Counted from the stretch's first letter, positions 10,132-19,314 are shown. The stretch: DNA of 64,000 bases from Rhodothermales bacterium (GCA_951812335.1 OX638293.1:1096731-1160730), one strand, 5' to 3'. Made by a program: numbers and translations. The notes: generated by a model from the sequence alone, not told the origin.

Positions 10132-10821
10132 TCAGAGGGCGCCGCGGCCTTCGAGGGCGCGTGCCAGCGTGGCTTCGTCGGCATATTCGAGGTCTCCTCC
10201 TATGGGCAGACCCCGGGCAATGCGCGTCAGGCGCACGCCGGCGGGTTTAAGCAACTGCGAGAGGTAATAGACCGTGGTGTCTCCTTCCACCGTAGGATTC
10301 AATGCAAAAATAATTTCTTTTGGAGGGATATGCTCGTTCGGAACGGGTGCGTTGTCCTGGCCATCGCCGGCAGGTATCCGACCGTTTTGCGATGCCGGTG
10401 CGCCGGTCTGCTTGTGCGTCGGATCGATACGCTGCAGGAGCTCGTCGATGTGGAGATCTTCCGGGCCTACGCCGTCCAGCGGCGAGATGGCCCCTCCCAA
10501 TACATGATATACGCCCCGGTACTCGTTGAGGCGTTCGATCGCCAGGACATCATTGGCTTCTTCCACGAGGCAAATCACGGCATGGTCGCGTTGCGTCGAG
10601 CTGCAGATGGCGCAGGGGTCCGCATCGGTTACGTTGCAGCAAACGGAGCATTGCCTGACAGTATCCTTAACCCTGATCAGCGTGTGCGCCAGATCTGCGA
10701 TCTCGGCGCGAGACATTTTGAGCACATGGGCAGCCAGCCGCTGGGCCGTTTTTCGCCCGATGCCAGGCAGTTTGGCAAACTGCTCGACAAGCGCCTCAGC
10801 CGATTCGGAGGTGAATCCCAT
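10132..10821 (-). CDS. recR: Recombination mediator RecR
   Basis: RecR acts with RecF/RecO to load RecA at gapped or damaged DNA. The 229-residue protein has the N-terminal helix-hairpin-helix ([15 protein letters not shown], about 18-32), a four-cysteine zinc site (C58, C61, C70, C73) and a Toprim domain from about residue 80. The end [12 protein letters not shown] is typical. Most RecR proteins are near 200 residues; the excess is a hydrophilic Gly/Pro/Asn-rich insertion at about 134-166, inside the Toprim domain. It is the last gene of a dnaX-ybaB-recR group, the canonical order. Copy A of the dispersed repeat starts eight bases after its stop. Confidence 0.96.
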   Translation of the reverse strand: MGFTSESAEALVEQFAKLPGIGRKTAQRLAAHVLKMSRAEIADLAHTLIRVKDTVRQCSVCCNVTDADPCAICSSTQRDHAVICLVEEANDVLAIERLNEYRGVYHVLGGAISPLDGVGPEDLHIDELLQRIDPTHKQTGAPASQNGRIPAGDGQDNAPVPNEHIPPKEIIFALNPTVEGDTTVYYLSQLLKPAGVRLTRIARGLPIGGDLEYADEATLARALEGRGAL

Positions 10822-10889
10822 GCGCGCACGTACCGTTTCAGGGCGGGTTGCGTTCGGGCGATGCGGGCTGCTTTACCGCAAGTTTTCGT

Positions 10890-11219
10890 TTACAGGTTCA
10901 ATCCACCCAGGCCGGACAATCCCATGCCCGGAGGGAGCATGGCGCCCGCAATGCCGCCCATTTCCTTGTTCGCCATCTCCTCGGCTTCGTCAAGGGCCTT
11001 GTTTATTCCGGCTACGACAAGGTCTTCCAGTAATTCAACGTCTTCGGGATCGACTGCGCTTGGCTCAATACGAATATTCGTGATGCGACGAGCGCCGTTT
11101 GCGGTCACTTTGACCATGCCGCCGCCGGATTCGGCCGTTACCGTCTTTGAGGCAAGGTTCTCTTGCGCCTCCTTCATCTTCTTCTGCATTTCCATGACCA
11201 TGCCGAACATGTCGGCCAT
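10890..11219 (-). CDS. ybaB: YbaB/EbfC family nucleoid-associated protein
   Basis: YbaB/EbfC proteins are small DNA-binding dimers that usually lie between dnaX and recR, as here. I chose the ATG at 11219 (MADMFGMVMEMQKKMKEAQE), which gives 109 residues, the usual length; an in-frame ATG at 11237 adds six residues. The family core is visible in VTAESGGGMVKVTANG and the helical LVVAGINKALDEAEEMANKEM, followed by a Gly/Met-rich tail. The chosen start lies about 85 bp after the dnaX stop, and recR follows after a further 68 bp. Confidence 0.93.
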   Translation of the reverse strand: MADMFGMVMEMQKKMKEAQENLASKTVTAESGGGMVKVTANGARRITNIRIEPSAVDPEDVELLEDLVVAGINKALDEAEEMANKEMGGIAGAMLPPGMGLSGLGGLNL

Positions 11220-11304
11220 ATTTACGCCGTCAGGCATACGATTTACCGTTTTCTGAGGATCGAGAGCCTTTAGCACCCGATCATGGGTGCATACATTGCG
11301 GGTA

Positions 11305-13317
11305 TCACCAGGCGGGTTCACCACCGAACCGGTCGAAAATTTCGCGCACTACCGGATTTTCCTTGCGCTTGCGTTCCATGTACTCGTACGGATCGAAATC
11401 GGCGGCGGTTTCGGGAGCGCCGTCCGTTCCGGGGGTATTCATATCTTCGCGTACGACACATTGAATCGTGCGGATAGGCGCATTCGCCAGTGACTTCAGC
11501 TGCCCGGTTATGTAACCGGCGCGTTCGGTCAATACGCGGCGGTGAAAATCGTCCGGGACGGCGATGCGAATAATGCCATCGTCGTATCCTTCCGGCCGTG
11601 TACGATGCAGCATGGACCATATCTGTATTTTGTCCTTCTTGACGTGCTCCAGCAAATCGTTCCAGATGGTTGCAATGGGGTTTGCATTTTCGTCCGGAGT
11701 GGCGCTTGTGCCCGTTTCGACCGTTTCAAGGACGGCGGTGTCCACTTCGGCTACGAGGTCCTGCCCGCCAGCGGCGTTTAGTGTTTCTTCGGGCAGGGTG
11801 CTGTCGCGTTGAAGCAGGGGTTTGCCGAACAGCGTGTCGGCAATGGAGGGGGGAGTATCGGGTTGCCGGACAGGTCCGGGGGTTTCTGAAGGCGCGGCCG
11901 CGGGAGGGGGCGTTGCAGGCGGTACAGCTTTCGAAGGATACTCGTCTTCCTGGAGAGGCGGTGCTTTCGGCGCGGTCTTGTGTTCAGGATCACTTGGGGG
12001 CGTATGTGGGTCGGCGTCGCGAGGCGCCGGGGTATTTTGTTTTTTTAGGGTAGGCGAGGTCGGGGTTTTGCGCGTAGTCGATGTTGTCTTTCCCGGCGGG
12101 CGTTGGCCTGCCGGAGCCTTGGTGTCTGCGTTGCCGGGAGGTCGCCTGTCCGGTTCCGCCGCTTCCAGTCGATCTATTTTTGCAAGCGCCTCGCGCAGGT
12201 CTGCGCCCAGTGCGATCGTCGCCATGTTCAGCAGGATGGTCTCTACCTTCAGGCGCGGCTGGATACTATTCCTGAGCGTACTTTCCGCATTGGCGGCGAG
12301 TGTCAGAAGACGCAGCAGGTCCATTTCCGAAAAAGGCGCCACGGCCTCGGCATAGCGTTTTCGGGTTGCTTCCGCCGCCTCGATCAGTTCGGTATTCTCC
12401 ATCGTGCGCGCAACAAGAAGATTGCGCAGGTGCTCCGTTAGCCCGGCCAGAAACTCCTGAAGGTCATGCCCGGCCCGGATTGCGTTCTCGATGAGTTGCA
12501 ACATCCCTCCCATGTCGCGCGCAGCAACCCGGTCGGTCACCTCGAAATATCGATCGATGTCTACCACGCCAAGCGCCTTGACGAGGTTCGCGTACGCGAT
12601 GTCCGAGCCGCACAACGAAACGGCTTGATCGAATACCGACAGCGCATCCCGGAGCGCGCCATCCCCCTTGCGTGCAATGAGCAGCAGGGAGGCTTCGTCT
12701 GCACGGATGTTTTCCTCCTTGCAGATATCGCTTAACCGGGCAACGATTTCCGGTACGGCAATACGACGAAAATCGAACCGCTGGCAGCGGGACAGGATGG
12801 TGGGGAGCACCTTGTGCGGCTCGGTCGTTGCGAAAATGAAGAGGACATGGGGTGGCGGCTCTTCCAGGGTCTTCAGGAGCGCATTGAAGGCCGCTGTCGA
12901 GAGCATATGTACCTCGTCTACGATGTACACCTTCCGACGGGCGCCCTGCGGGGGAATACGCACCGTTTCCCTCAAGTCGCGAATATCGTCGACGCGGTTG
13001 TTCGAGGCGGCGTCGATCTCAATGACGTTCAGACTGCGTCCTTCTTCGAACGTGCGGCAGTGCTCGCAGGTCCGGCACGGTTCCGCTTGCCCGTCGCGTT
13101 CTTCCGGCGCGCTGGTGCAGTTGATGGCCTTTGCCAGAATGCGTGCTGCTGTGGTCTTGCCTACGCCGCGCGGTCCGCTGAAGAGATACGCGTGGGCCAG
13201 CCGGTCCAATCGAATCGCGTTACGGATGGTTTCCGTGACGTGCTCCTGCGCCACCAATTCGTCGAACCGCTGCGGGCGGTACTTGCGCGCGGTGACGAGA
13301 TACCTCTGTTCGGACAT
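11305..13317 (-). CDS. dnaX: DNA polymerase III subunits gamma/tau
   Basis: DnaX is the clamp-loader ATPase; the full-length tau form also links the loader to the polymerase and helicase. The 670-residue protein has Walker A GPRGVGKT (48-55), a zinc site (C67, C81, C84, C87), Walker B VYIVDEVHML, and SRC motif LSRCQRF. A Pro/Thr/Lys-rich linker follows at about 385-500, then a tau-type C-terminal region. In the linker the coding strand reads CT-A-AAA-AAA-C, a canonical slippery heptamer that would yield a 442-residue gamma (see separate entry). It is first in dnaX-ybaB-recR, with a strong promoter about 205 bp upstream. Confidence 0.97.
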   Translation of the reverse strand: MSEQRYLVTARKYRPQRFDELVAQEHVTETIRNAIRLDRLAHAYLFSGPRGVGKTTAARILAKAINCTSAPEERDGQAEPCRTCEHCRTFEEGRSLNVIEIDAASNNRVDDIRDLRETVRIPPQGARRKVYIVDEVHMLSTAAFNALLKTLEEPPPHVLFIFATTEPHKVLPTILSRCQRFDFRRIAVPEIVARLSDICKEENIRADEASLLLIARKGDGALRDALSVFDQAVSLCGSDIAYANLVKALGVVDIDRYFEVTDRVAARDMGGMLQLIENAIRAGHDLQEFLAGLTEHLRNLLVARTMENTELIEAAEATRKRYAEAVAPFSEMDLLRLLTLAANAESTLRNSIQPRLKVETILLNMATIALGADLREALAKIDRLEAAEPDRRPPGNADTKAPAGQRPPGKTTSTTRKTPTSPTLKKQNTPAPRDADPHTPPSDPEHKTAPKAPPLQEDEYPSKAVPPATPPPAAAPSETPGPVRQPDTPPSIADTLFGKPLLQRDSTLPEETLNAAGGQDLVAEVDTAVLETVETGTSATPDENANPIATIWNDLLEHVKKDKIQIWSMLHRTRPEGYDDGIIRIAVPDDFHRRVLTERAGYITGQLKSLANAPIRTIQCVVREDMNTPGTDGAPETAADFDPYEYMERKRKENPVVREIFDRFGGEPAW
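11990..12048 (-). other. dnaX: Predicted dnaX frameshift/slippage site producing gamma
   Basis: On the coding strand the codons CTA AAA AAA (plus 12048-12040) contain the slippery heptamer A AAA AAA in the register needed for -1 slippage. A -1 shift continues through 16 codons (TKYPGASRRRPTYAPK) to TGA at 11992-11990, ending after 442 residues, close to the size of E. coli gamma. Shortly downstream CGGCG pairs with CGCCG as a possible stimulatory hairpin. The A7 run could instead act by transcriptional slippage. Confidence 0.6.
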
Positions 13318-13521
13318 GTTGGCGAGACGGTTCTGTGGGGACCGGAGGGGATCGATAGCGCGTTTTTCAAGCGCCTCCGGCGGCGTTATCCCGAGGTCCT
13401 CAAATGTATTTCACACCTGCGAATATCCTGCGATGGCACGAAGGATTCGAGGCAATTTTTTCCTTGTATCCCTGTCACTGGAAACCATGCAGCCGCTCGA
13501 CGAAACCCCGAGGATTCACCG

Positions 13522-13558
13522 TGTGGATAAGTATAGTCCGTACGGGGCCGGTTGTCAA
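13522..13558 (-). promoter_or_regulatory. Promoter of dnaX-ybaB-recR overlapping a DnaA-box match
   Basis: Reading the minus strand, TTGACA (13558-13553) and TATACT (13535-13530) are separated by exactly 17 bp. The next bases form TTATCCACA (13530-13522), a perfect match to the DnaA-box consensus, at the expected start of transcription. The leader to dnaX would be about 205 nt. Control of dnaX by DnaA is an inference from the overlap. Confidence 0.65.
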
Positions 13559-13612
13559 TGCCTCGTTGTCCGTTTCGATTTGTACACACACGGACAAATC
13601 CGCCATGGCTCT

Positions 13613-16261
13613 TCAAATTTCGCCGTAGGAGCTGGTGGGAACCCAGCCCTGGACGCCGTTCGGCAGGCGCACTTCGCTCCAGGCGGCCCGGACCGTTACG
13701 ACCTTCACGACAGCGCCTTCGTGTACGGTCAGGTCTGTGGCTGCTCCGTCCGGACGATCCGTCAAGTCTGTTGCGTCTGCCAGCATGACAGCCTGCACCG
13801 TGTGCGTTTCTTCCCAGGATGCAACGAACCCGGACGTGACGAAAAAGGCGGCAAACACTACCCCAGTCAGTACTGTACGTCGCAACCATGGAGACCGGGT
13901 GCGACGGATGCGCAGTGCAATAGCTGCCGAGGCCATTCCATAGCCCAACAGCCCGAACAGGAAAATGCCGGTTGGTGACAGGGCGCCAACAAGACGGTTC
14001 CATGCAGGACGCCAGAAGGGGGCGGGCAGTTGCGAGAAACTATCGGCGGTCCGGTTCTGGACGATAGCGAGATTATGCGCCAGTTCTTCGCTTTCCGGCA
14101 TGTATCGCCGGGCCTTTTCGTAGAACCGGATGGCTTGTCCGATTTCGTCCAGTCGAAAATATGCATTCCCCATGTTGTAGTACAAGGCGCCGCTTGCATA
14201 TCCGGCTTCCAGAGCGTTCCGGTAGCTGGTCACGGCGTCTCTGTGGGCGCCCTCGCGGAAGAGGCGGTTTCCCTCGTCGAAATGACGCACGGCTTCCGGA
14301 ATGTCTTGCGCCTGTACGGGGAGCGCGCAGGGGAATAACAGGGTAATGATCAGCCCGAGTATTGCGGCCCTGTTTGCTCTGGCTGTTCTTCCGTTGCGGG
14401 TCGATGCGACGGCTTCGTCCACGGCGACAATCAGCGAAGCGGCCCGTTCCTGCGCACTTTCCATGGCTGTGCGGTCGGGCAGTATGGGTGCGAACCGGGC
14501 CTGATCGCATTCTTGGAGGAGTTCCCGCAACATACCGCGGACGCTGGTGACTACCCCGGCGGCGTGCAGGCAGGCGTCCAGTTGGTCGCGTGTCCATCCT
14601 GTTTCGGGAACGTTCAGCCGGTTGCCGATGAAACCGCTCAGCGCCCGCTCTATTTCTTCATAAAAAGCGATGGGCTGTGCGCTTTCCAGCAATTTCCCGG
14701 CTTGCCGCAGATGCTTGCGGGCCAGCGGGTGCGCTATTCTTCCGCGCGCATACTGCGTATCGCTCGACAGCCGATCGGCATGGCGCCGTCGGACATACAG
14801 AAAGAGCAGAAAGCCCGGCGGAAACAGGAGTGCGGCATACGGCCAGGCGCGTCGGTACAGGGGCGTTTCTTCGACCGGCCGCCAGTTGCCGGGGATCGTC
14901 AGGATACCCGCGATGTCGTCTATGGGGAAGCCCCCTGTCGTGGTCCCCGCTGCGAGCGCCTCCACCGAGCCGGTAACGCGAATAACGGGCAGTTCGGCCT
15001 GTTGCGTCACATAGCGCTCCTGCTCGGGATCGTACCAGGCGAAGGTAACGGGGGGTATATCGAACGATCCATTGGAGCGTGGAATCACGACATACTCGAA
15101 GGTTTTGCGGCCCTGTATGCGTCGTCCTACCCGGTTAATGGTGGTTTCGATATTCGGTTCGTATCGTTCGAAGGCCCCCGGGGGGGCGAATGCCGGTTCG
15201 TCCAGCGTGGCTACGTTGCCGGTTCCCTGGATAGTAACGACAATATGCAGCGGTTCGCCTACCTCCACATCCGTCTTGCTGACCGAAGCCGTTATATTCC
15301 ACGCGCCGACAGCTCCCGAAAAAGCAGGCGGCGCGCCTCCGGGTAGCGGCGTAATGCGCAGGCCAAGCGGTTCGGAGGCGATCTCGACAGGCTGGAATTG
15401 CCCGCGCAACGAAAAAAGCCGGTCGAACGGGCTGCTTCGCGTTCCGGACGGCAGGTGTACTTCGGATTCGACTTCAAGCGCATCGACCGTGAGCGTGCCG
15501 GGCCGGGTCGGGAAGATAGCAACCCGCTTCAGGGGAATGGTGTGATAAAGCAATCCATTCTCTACCACATTTTCGGGTAGGGGGCGCGTGTCGATCTCGA
15601 ATTCCTCGCGCCAGAATCCCTCGGCGTCCCAGGAACCCGCAAGGCGGCTGTGACGCAGTTGGACGCCGTCCCGGAAATACAGCAGGTACTCGACGATGAT
15701 TTGTTCGTTCTGGTATGCTGTGGTTGCGCTGGGCACGGCGCGGATGAACAAATCGTTCGGCTCGAGCGCCGCAGGGGCATCGTTGCCGCCGCTATCTTGG
15801 GGCCAGGTGGGCGAGGGCGCCCCGAATGGCCAGTTTGAAGCCTGGGGTTGTGGTTGCTGCGGGCGTTGGGCCTGATCCACCACGACGATTTCCAGGGGCT
15901 GTGTTTCCCAGGTCTTTCCGTCCACGGTCACGCTGGTGGCCAGGAGGCGGGCAGGGCCTTCCTGGAGCGGGCGATACCCCCAGCGGAACGTTACGCTTTG
16001 CTCCAATGCACCGTTCGTGAACGTCATGTTGCGATGTACGCTCGGGGTGCTTTGCAGGAGCGCCAGCCCCTCGGCCTCTGGTGGGGAAGGGGTTTCGACG
16101 CCAGAAAATCCGGCTCCTGCGATTTCTATGCTGAAAATCAGTTGCTCCTGAGCGCCGATGGTCGTTTCGTTGACCGTGGCGCGGACTTCGATATCCTGTC
16201 CATGCGCCGCCGGTATTCCGAACAACATCAGCACCCCGATATGCAACAAGATTTTTTTCAT
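13613..16261 (-). CDS. batD/batE: BatD-BatE fusion protein
   Basis: BatD and BatE belong to the Bat (Bacteroides aerotolerance) system, a set of periplasm-facing von Willebrand A and TPR proteins of unclear mechanism. This 882-residue protein joins both. The N-terminal signal peptide ends near AAHGQ, BatD Ig-like domains fill about 20-440, and a membrane helix lies at about 487-505. A hydrophobic segment ending LPVQAQ (about 640-662) looks like the old BatE signal peptide. TPR units (YYNMGNAYFRLDEIGQAIRF) and a C-terminal SH3-like domain (VQGWVPTSSYGEI) follow. No in-frame Met precedes the internal signal-like segment, so fusion rather than two starts is likely. batC lies 30 bp upstream. Confidence 0.88.
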   Translation of the reverse strand: MKKILLHIGVLMLFGIPAAHGQDIEVRATVNETTIGAQEQLIFSIEIAGAGFSGVETPSPPEAEGLALLQSTPSVHRNMTFTNGALEQSVTFRWGYRPLQEGPARLLATSVTVDGKTWETQPLEIVVVDQAQRPQQPQPQASNWPFGAPSPTWPQDSGGNDAPAALEPNDLFIRAVPSATTAYQNEQIIVEYLLYFRDGVQLRHSRLAGSWDAEGFWREEFEIDTRPLPENVVENGLLYHTIPLKRVAIFPTRPGTLTVDALEVESEVHLPSGTRSSPFDRLFSLRGQFQPVEIASEPLGLRITPLPGGAPPAFSGAVGAWNITASVSKTDVEVGEPLHIVVTIQGTGNVATLDEPAFAPPGAFERYEPNIETTINRVGRRIQGRKTFEYVVIPRSNGSFDIPPVTFAWYDPEQERYVTQQAELPVIRVTGSVEALAAGTTTGGFPIDDIAGILTIPGNWRPVEETPLYRRAWPYAALLFPPGFLLFLYVRRRHADRLSSDTQYARGRIAHPLARKHLRQAGKLLESAQPIAFYEEIERALSGFIGNRLNVPETGWTRDQLDACLHAAGVVTSVRGMLRELLQECDQARFAPILPDRTAMESAQERAASLIVAVDEAVASTRNGRTARANRAAILGLIITLLFPCALPVQAQDIPEAVRHFDEGNRLFREGAHRDAVTSYRNALEAGYASGALYYNMGNAYFRLDEIGQAIRFYEKARRYMPESEELAHNLAIVQNRTADSFSQLPAPFWRPAWNRLVGALSPTGIFLFGLLGYGMASAAIALRIRRTRSPWLRRTVLTGVVFAAFFVTSGFVASWEETHTVQAVMLADATDLTDRPDGAATDLTVHEGAVVKVVTVRAAWSEVRLPNGVQGWVPTSSYGEI

Positions 16262-16291
16262 TTCAGCGTATCCTTTACTTCCTGCCTTGTT

Positions 16292-17200
16292 CTACCAGTC
16301 TTTTTCCACTCGATGCGGGCGGCTCTCGGTACGCTGGATTTCCCGTAGCAGGTTGCCCTCTTCCTGTTCCAGGGCTTGCAGGATGCGCTCGGCCTGGGCC
16401 TGACTCAGTTGCTGTTCTCCGCCTTGTCTGTTCTGCGGTTCCTGTTCCTGCTGTTGCTCCTGTGGGGATTCGCTTTGTTGCTGTTCGTTCTCGCCCTGTT
16501 GCTCATTCTGTCCGTTCTGCTGTTGTTGCGACTCGTTTTCGTCCTGTTGCGGTTCGTTCTGGCCGTCGTCGCTGCTTTCGTTCCCGGATTCCTGTTGGTT
16601 CTGTTCCTGTTCCTGTTGCTGCCTGTTTTGCTGTTCCTGTTCCTCGATACGCCGTTTCACGAATTCGTAGTTGAACCGGGCATCCGCATTGTCCGGATTC
16701 CGGAGCAGGCTGTGGCGGTAGTATGTTAGTGCACCCTCGAGATCTTGCGCGGCAAAGGCAGCGTTGCCGGCATTGTAGGCCGATCGGGAAAGGTCGATTT
16801 CTTCACCGGTCTCGCCGGCTTCTGCGATGGCCTGATCGAAAGCCTGACGGGCGGATTCGGCGTTGCCCGACTTGAGGAGCGCTGCCCCGAGATTGTTACG
16901 CAGACCATAGCGCAGGCGTGGTTCGGCGTCGTTGGAAAGGATGGCGAGACCGCCGGCATAGGCCGCCGCGGCATCGGCGTACGCTTCCTGACCGTACAGA
17001 TCGTTACCGCGTCGTCCGTCCCGTTTGCCGCTTGGCGCCCACAGTCCGTCGGATGATGCTCCCGGTTCCTGCGCCTGTTCCACGGCAAGCGGGGTGGTTC
17101 CGGATGCTTCGTCTTGGGCGCTTTGTGCGACAGGGGGGGCAGCTGCGGATTGCAGCAAAAGCAGGATAGCGAAAACGGACATGATGCGGATGCTTTTCAA
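16292..17200 (-). CDS. batC: BatC, TPR protein with glutamine-rich tail
   Basis: This 302-residue protein has an N-terminal signal peptide, TPR units in the middle (SAYNAGNAAFAAQDLEGALT at about 130-150), and an extremely Gln/Glu/Asn-rich segment at about 190-275 before a helical C-terminus. This is the usual BatC architecture, thought to act as a periplasmic scaffold for the Bat VWA proteins. The longest frame starts at TTG (17200), overlapping the batB stop as TTGA; an internal ATG at 17182 (MSVFAILLLLQS) is the alternative. It lies between batB and batDE in a tightly packed minus-strand operon. Confidence 0.85.
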   Translation of the reverse strand: MKSIRIMSVFAILLLLQSAAAPPVAQSAQDEASGTTPLAVEQAQEPGASSDGLWAPSGKRDGRRGNDLYGQEAYADAAAAYAGGLAILSNDAEPRLRYGLRNNLGAALLKSGNAESARQAFDQAIAEAGETGEEIDLSRSAYNAGNAAFAAQDLEGALTYYRHSLLRNPDNADARFNYEFVKRRIEEQEQQNRQQQEQEQNQQESGNESSDDGQNEPQQDENESQQQQNGQNEQQGENEQQQSESPQEQQQEQEPQNRQGGEQQLSQAQAERILQALEQEEGNLLREIQRTESRPHRVEKDW

Positions 17201-18234
17201 GCGGATCCCGGGAGATCCGTGTTGCGGTTTGTACGCCGGTCCGGAATGGATCGTTCAATCAATAGCAGCAACAGGGCAAGCGCCAGCGGCCATTGAAATT
17301 TTTCTTCGTATTCCTCGAATTCTTCCTGAGCAAACTCGCTTTTTTCCAAACGTTCCAACGCCTCCGTTATTTTGGAAAGGGAGCTGGAAGTGCGGGCAAT
17401 GCGGAAATAGGCGCCTCCGTCGGACAGTTGACGCAGGCCGTTTTCTTCGAGGCGGGTGCTCACGATGTCCCCGTCCGCGTTTTCCCTGAACCCGATTCGT
17501 CGACCGTTCTGGTAGATGGGGATCGGGCTTCCGTCCGTTTCGCCCACGCCTGCAGCATACATGACAATGTTTTCGTTGCGGGCCATATCCGCCAGCTCTT
17601 CAACGTCCGCCACATGGTTTTCTCCATCCGACACGAAGAGCAGCGCGCGGCTGCGCGCGTCGTCCGGAGATTCTGCCGGTATGTCGAAGGCCTGTACCGC
17701 CATATGCAGGGCGGCTCCGAAGTCGGTGCCCGGTACGGCGATGGCTTCGGGGCCAGCTACGTCGAGGAAGAGACGCACTGCCGAGTAGTCTGTCGTGAGC
17801 GGGCACTGCAGAAAGGCATCCCCGGCGAAAATGACCAGGCCTATCCGGTCGCCGCGTAACTCGTCCAGCAATTTCCGGATTTCGTTTTTGGCGCGATCGA
17901 GGCGATTAGGGGCCACGTCTTCGGCCAGCATGGAAGTGGACACATCGAGTGCGATGACAAGATCGACCCCTTCACGCTTCACATCGCGGAGTTGCGTACC
18001 GAAGCGCGGTCCGGCCAGCGCAAGAGCAAGAAGGGCGATAGCGCATGTCACGATGGTTGCTTTCCATCGCCGGCGCCGTGGGCTGATCTCTGGCGTGAGG
18101 CGGATCACGGTATTCCGGAGACCGAACCGCCGTATCGCCTCGCGGCGTTTCTGTGCCGCCCACAGGAAAAGTACTACGGCCAGCGCAGGGCCTGCCGCCA
18201 CAGTCCAGAGATATGTAGGATGTAGCCAGTCCAT
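17197..18234 (-). CDS. batB: BatB, membrane-anchored VWA protein
   Basis: A 345-residue protein with two N-terminal membrane helices (about 8-25 and 58-75), a von Willebrand A domain and a C-terminal helix. The metal-ion-dependent adhesion site reads DVSTSM near residue 97, with the expected downstream threonine in TTDYSA and aspartate in SDGEN. BatA and BatB are thought to form a complex whose partners are brought together by the TPR protein BatC. Its start lies six bases after batA, and it overlaps batC by four bases. Confidence 0.93.
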   Translation of the reverse strand: MDWLHPTYLWTVAAGPALAVVLFLWAAQKRREAIRRFGLRNTVIRLTPEISPRRRRWKATIVTCAIALLALALAGPRFGTQLRDVKREGVDLVIALDVSTSMLAEDVAPNRLDRAKNEIRKLLDELRGDRIGLVIFAGDAFLQCPLTTDYSAVRLFLDVAGPEAIAVPGTDFGAALHMAVQAFDIPAESPDDARSRALLFVSDGENHVADVEELADMARNENIVMYAAGVGETDGSPIPIYQNGRRIGFRENADGDIVSTRLEENGLRQLSDGGAYFRIARTSSSLSKITEALERLEKSEFAQEEFEEYEEKFQWPLALALLLLLIERSIPDRRTNRNTDLPGSA

Positions 18235-18240
18235 GCAGGG

Positions 18241-19227
18241 TCAGGGGGTGCGCCGCAGACGCGTGCCGGAGAGCAGGAGTTCGAGCAGCAGCAAGGCAAA
18301 GGCGGGCCACAGAAATACCGCGTAGCGCTCTGTGTAGTCCGTGTAGAAGCGCTCCTCCACCTCCGTTTTTTCGAGTTCGCCGATTTCCGCGTAGATGTTT
18401 TGGAGCGTTTCCTTGTTTGTGGCGCGGAAATAGCGCCCGCCCGTTTTTTCCGCTACGGACGAGAGCATGTCCTCGTCGATCTCGACAGGGATCATCTGCC
18501 GCCGTTGGCCTCCGAAGGGATCGTCGAAGGGGAAGGGAGCTTCCCCGTGCGTGCCCACACCGATCGAGTAAATGCGCACGTTCATCGCTTGCGCCACTTC
18601 CGAGGCGGTTACGGGATCGATCTCGCCCCGGTTGTTTTGTCCGTCCGTGAGCAGGATCAGCACCTTGCTTTCGGCGGCGCTGTCCTTGAGTCGGTTTACG
18701 CCCATGGCAATGGCCGTGCCAATGGCGGTGCCATCTTCAATCACGCCTACCTCCGCTTCCTCGAGCATGCGCAGCAGGAAGTTGTAATCGAGCGACAGCG
18801 GCGTCTGCGTGTAGGCTTTCGCCGCGAACACAACGAGGCCCACGCGATCCGATGTGCGTGATTCGATGAACTCCGCCGCTACATCGCGGGCTGCCTCGAA
18901 ACGATTTGGGGAAAAATCCTCGGCCCGCATGGACGTGGATGTATCAAGCACAAGGACAATATCCACGCCTTCCGCATAACGTTCGAGGACCGTGTCCCTT
19001 TCCTGCGGACGGGCAAGAGCAAGTATGCCGAGCGTTACCGCACCGATCCTGAGTACGGCGGGCAGTTCGCGCATACGCACCCACAATGATTTGGGTGCGC
19101 TGCGTACCGGGTCGATGCCGCTGAAGCGCATACCTTTGCGCGTACGGAATTCGTGCCACCACGCCCATCCTCCTGCAAGGGGAACGAGCGCAAAGAGCCA
19201 GAACCACTCAGGTTGTGCGAACTGCAT
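18241..19227 (-). CDS. batA: BatA, membrane-anchored VWA protein
   Basis: This 328-residue paralogue of the next gene has the same layout: N-terminal membrane segments, a VWA domain with MIDAS motif DTSTSM near residue 93 and the LTDGQNNRGEID segment, and a C-terminal helix (YAVFLWPAFALLLLELLLSG). It is the first VWA gene of the Bat cluster. An 80-bp gap separates it from the BatD-like gene upstream; that gap holds decayed ends of the dispersed repeat, so transcription may be altered there. Confidence 0.93.
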   Translation of the reverse strand: MQFAQPEWFWLFALVPLAGGWAWWHEFRTRKGMRFSGIDPVRSAPKSLWVRMRELPAVLRIGAVTLGILALARPQERDTVLERYAEGVDIVLVLDTSTSMRAEDFSPNRFEAARDVAAEFIESRTSDRVGLVVFAAKAYTQTPLSLDYNFLLRMLEEAEVGVIEDGTAIGTAIAMGVNRLKDSAAESKVLILLTDGQNNRGEIDPVTASEVAQAMNVRIYSIGVGTHGEAPFPFDDPFGGQRRQMIPVEIDEDMLSSVAEKTGGRYFRATNKETLQNIYAEIGELEKTEVEERFYTDYTERYAVFLWPAFALLLLELLLSGTRLRRTP

Positions 19228-19261
19228 ATCATTCCGGGGAAATACGGTGAGAACGTTATAC

Positions 19262-19314
19262 GATCCTTAATCAGAAGAGTATCCTGTAATCAGGAAGTAT
19301 CCTGTAGTCAGGAT
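19262..19314. repeat. Decayed ends of the dispersed element
   Basis: The sequence TTAATCAG-AAG-AGTATCCT resembles the end of the dispersed repeat with a small insertion. It is followed by two tandem units of AGTATCCTGTARTCAGGA, the second reaching the stop of the upstream gene. No complete copy remains. Confidence 0.5.

Noticed and set aside
13566-13597. TTGTCCGT/ACGGACAA hairpin as a terminator of the bat operon
   Set aside because: There is no T-run on either strand and the loop is 16 bases; it may be fortuitous or regulatory.
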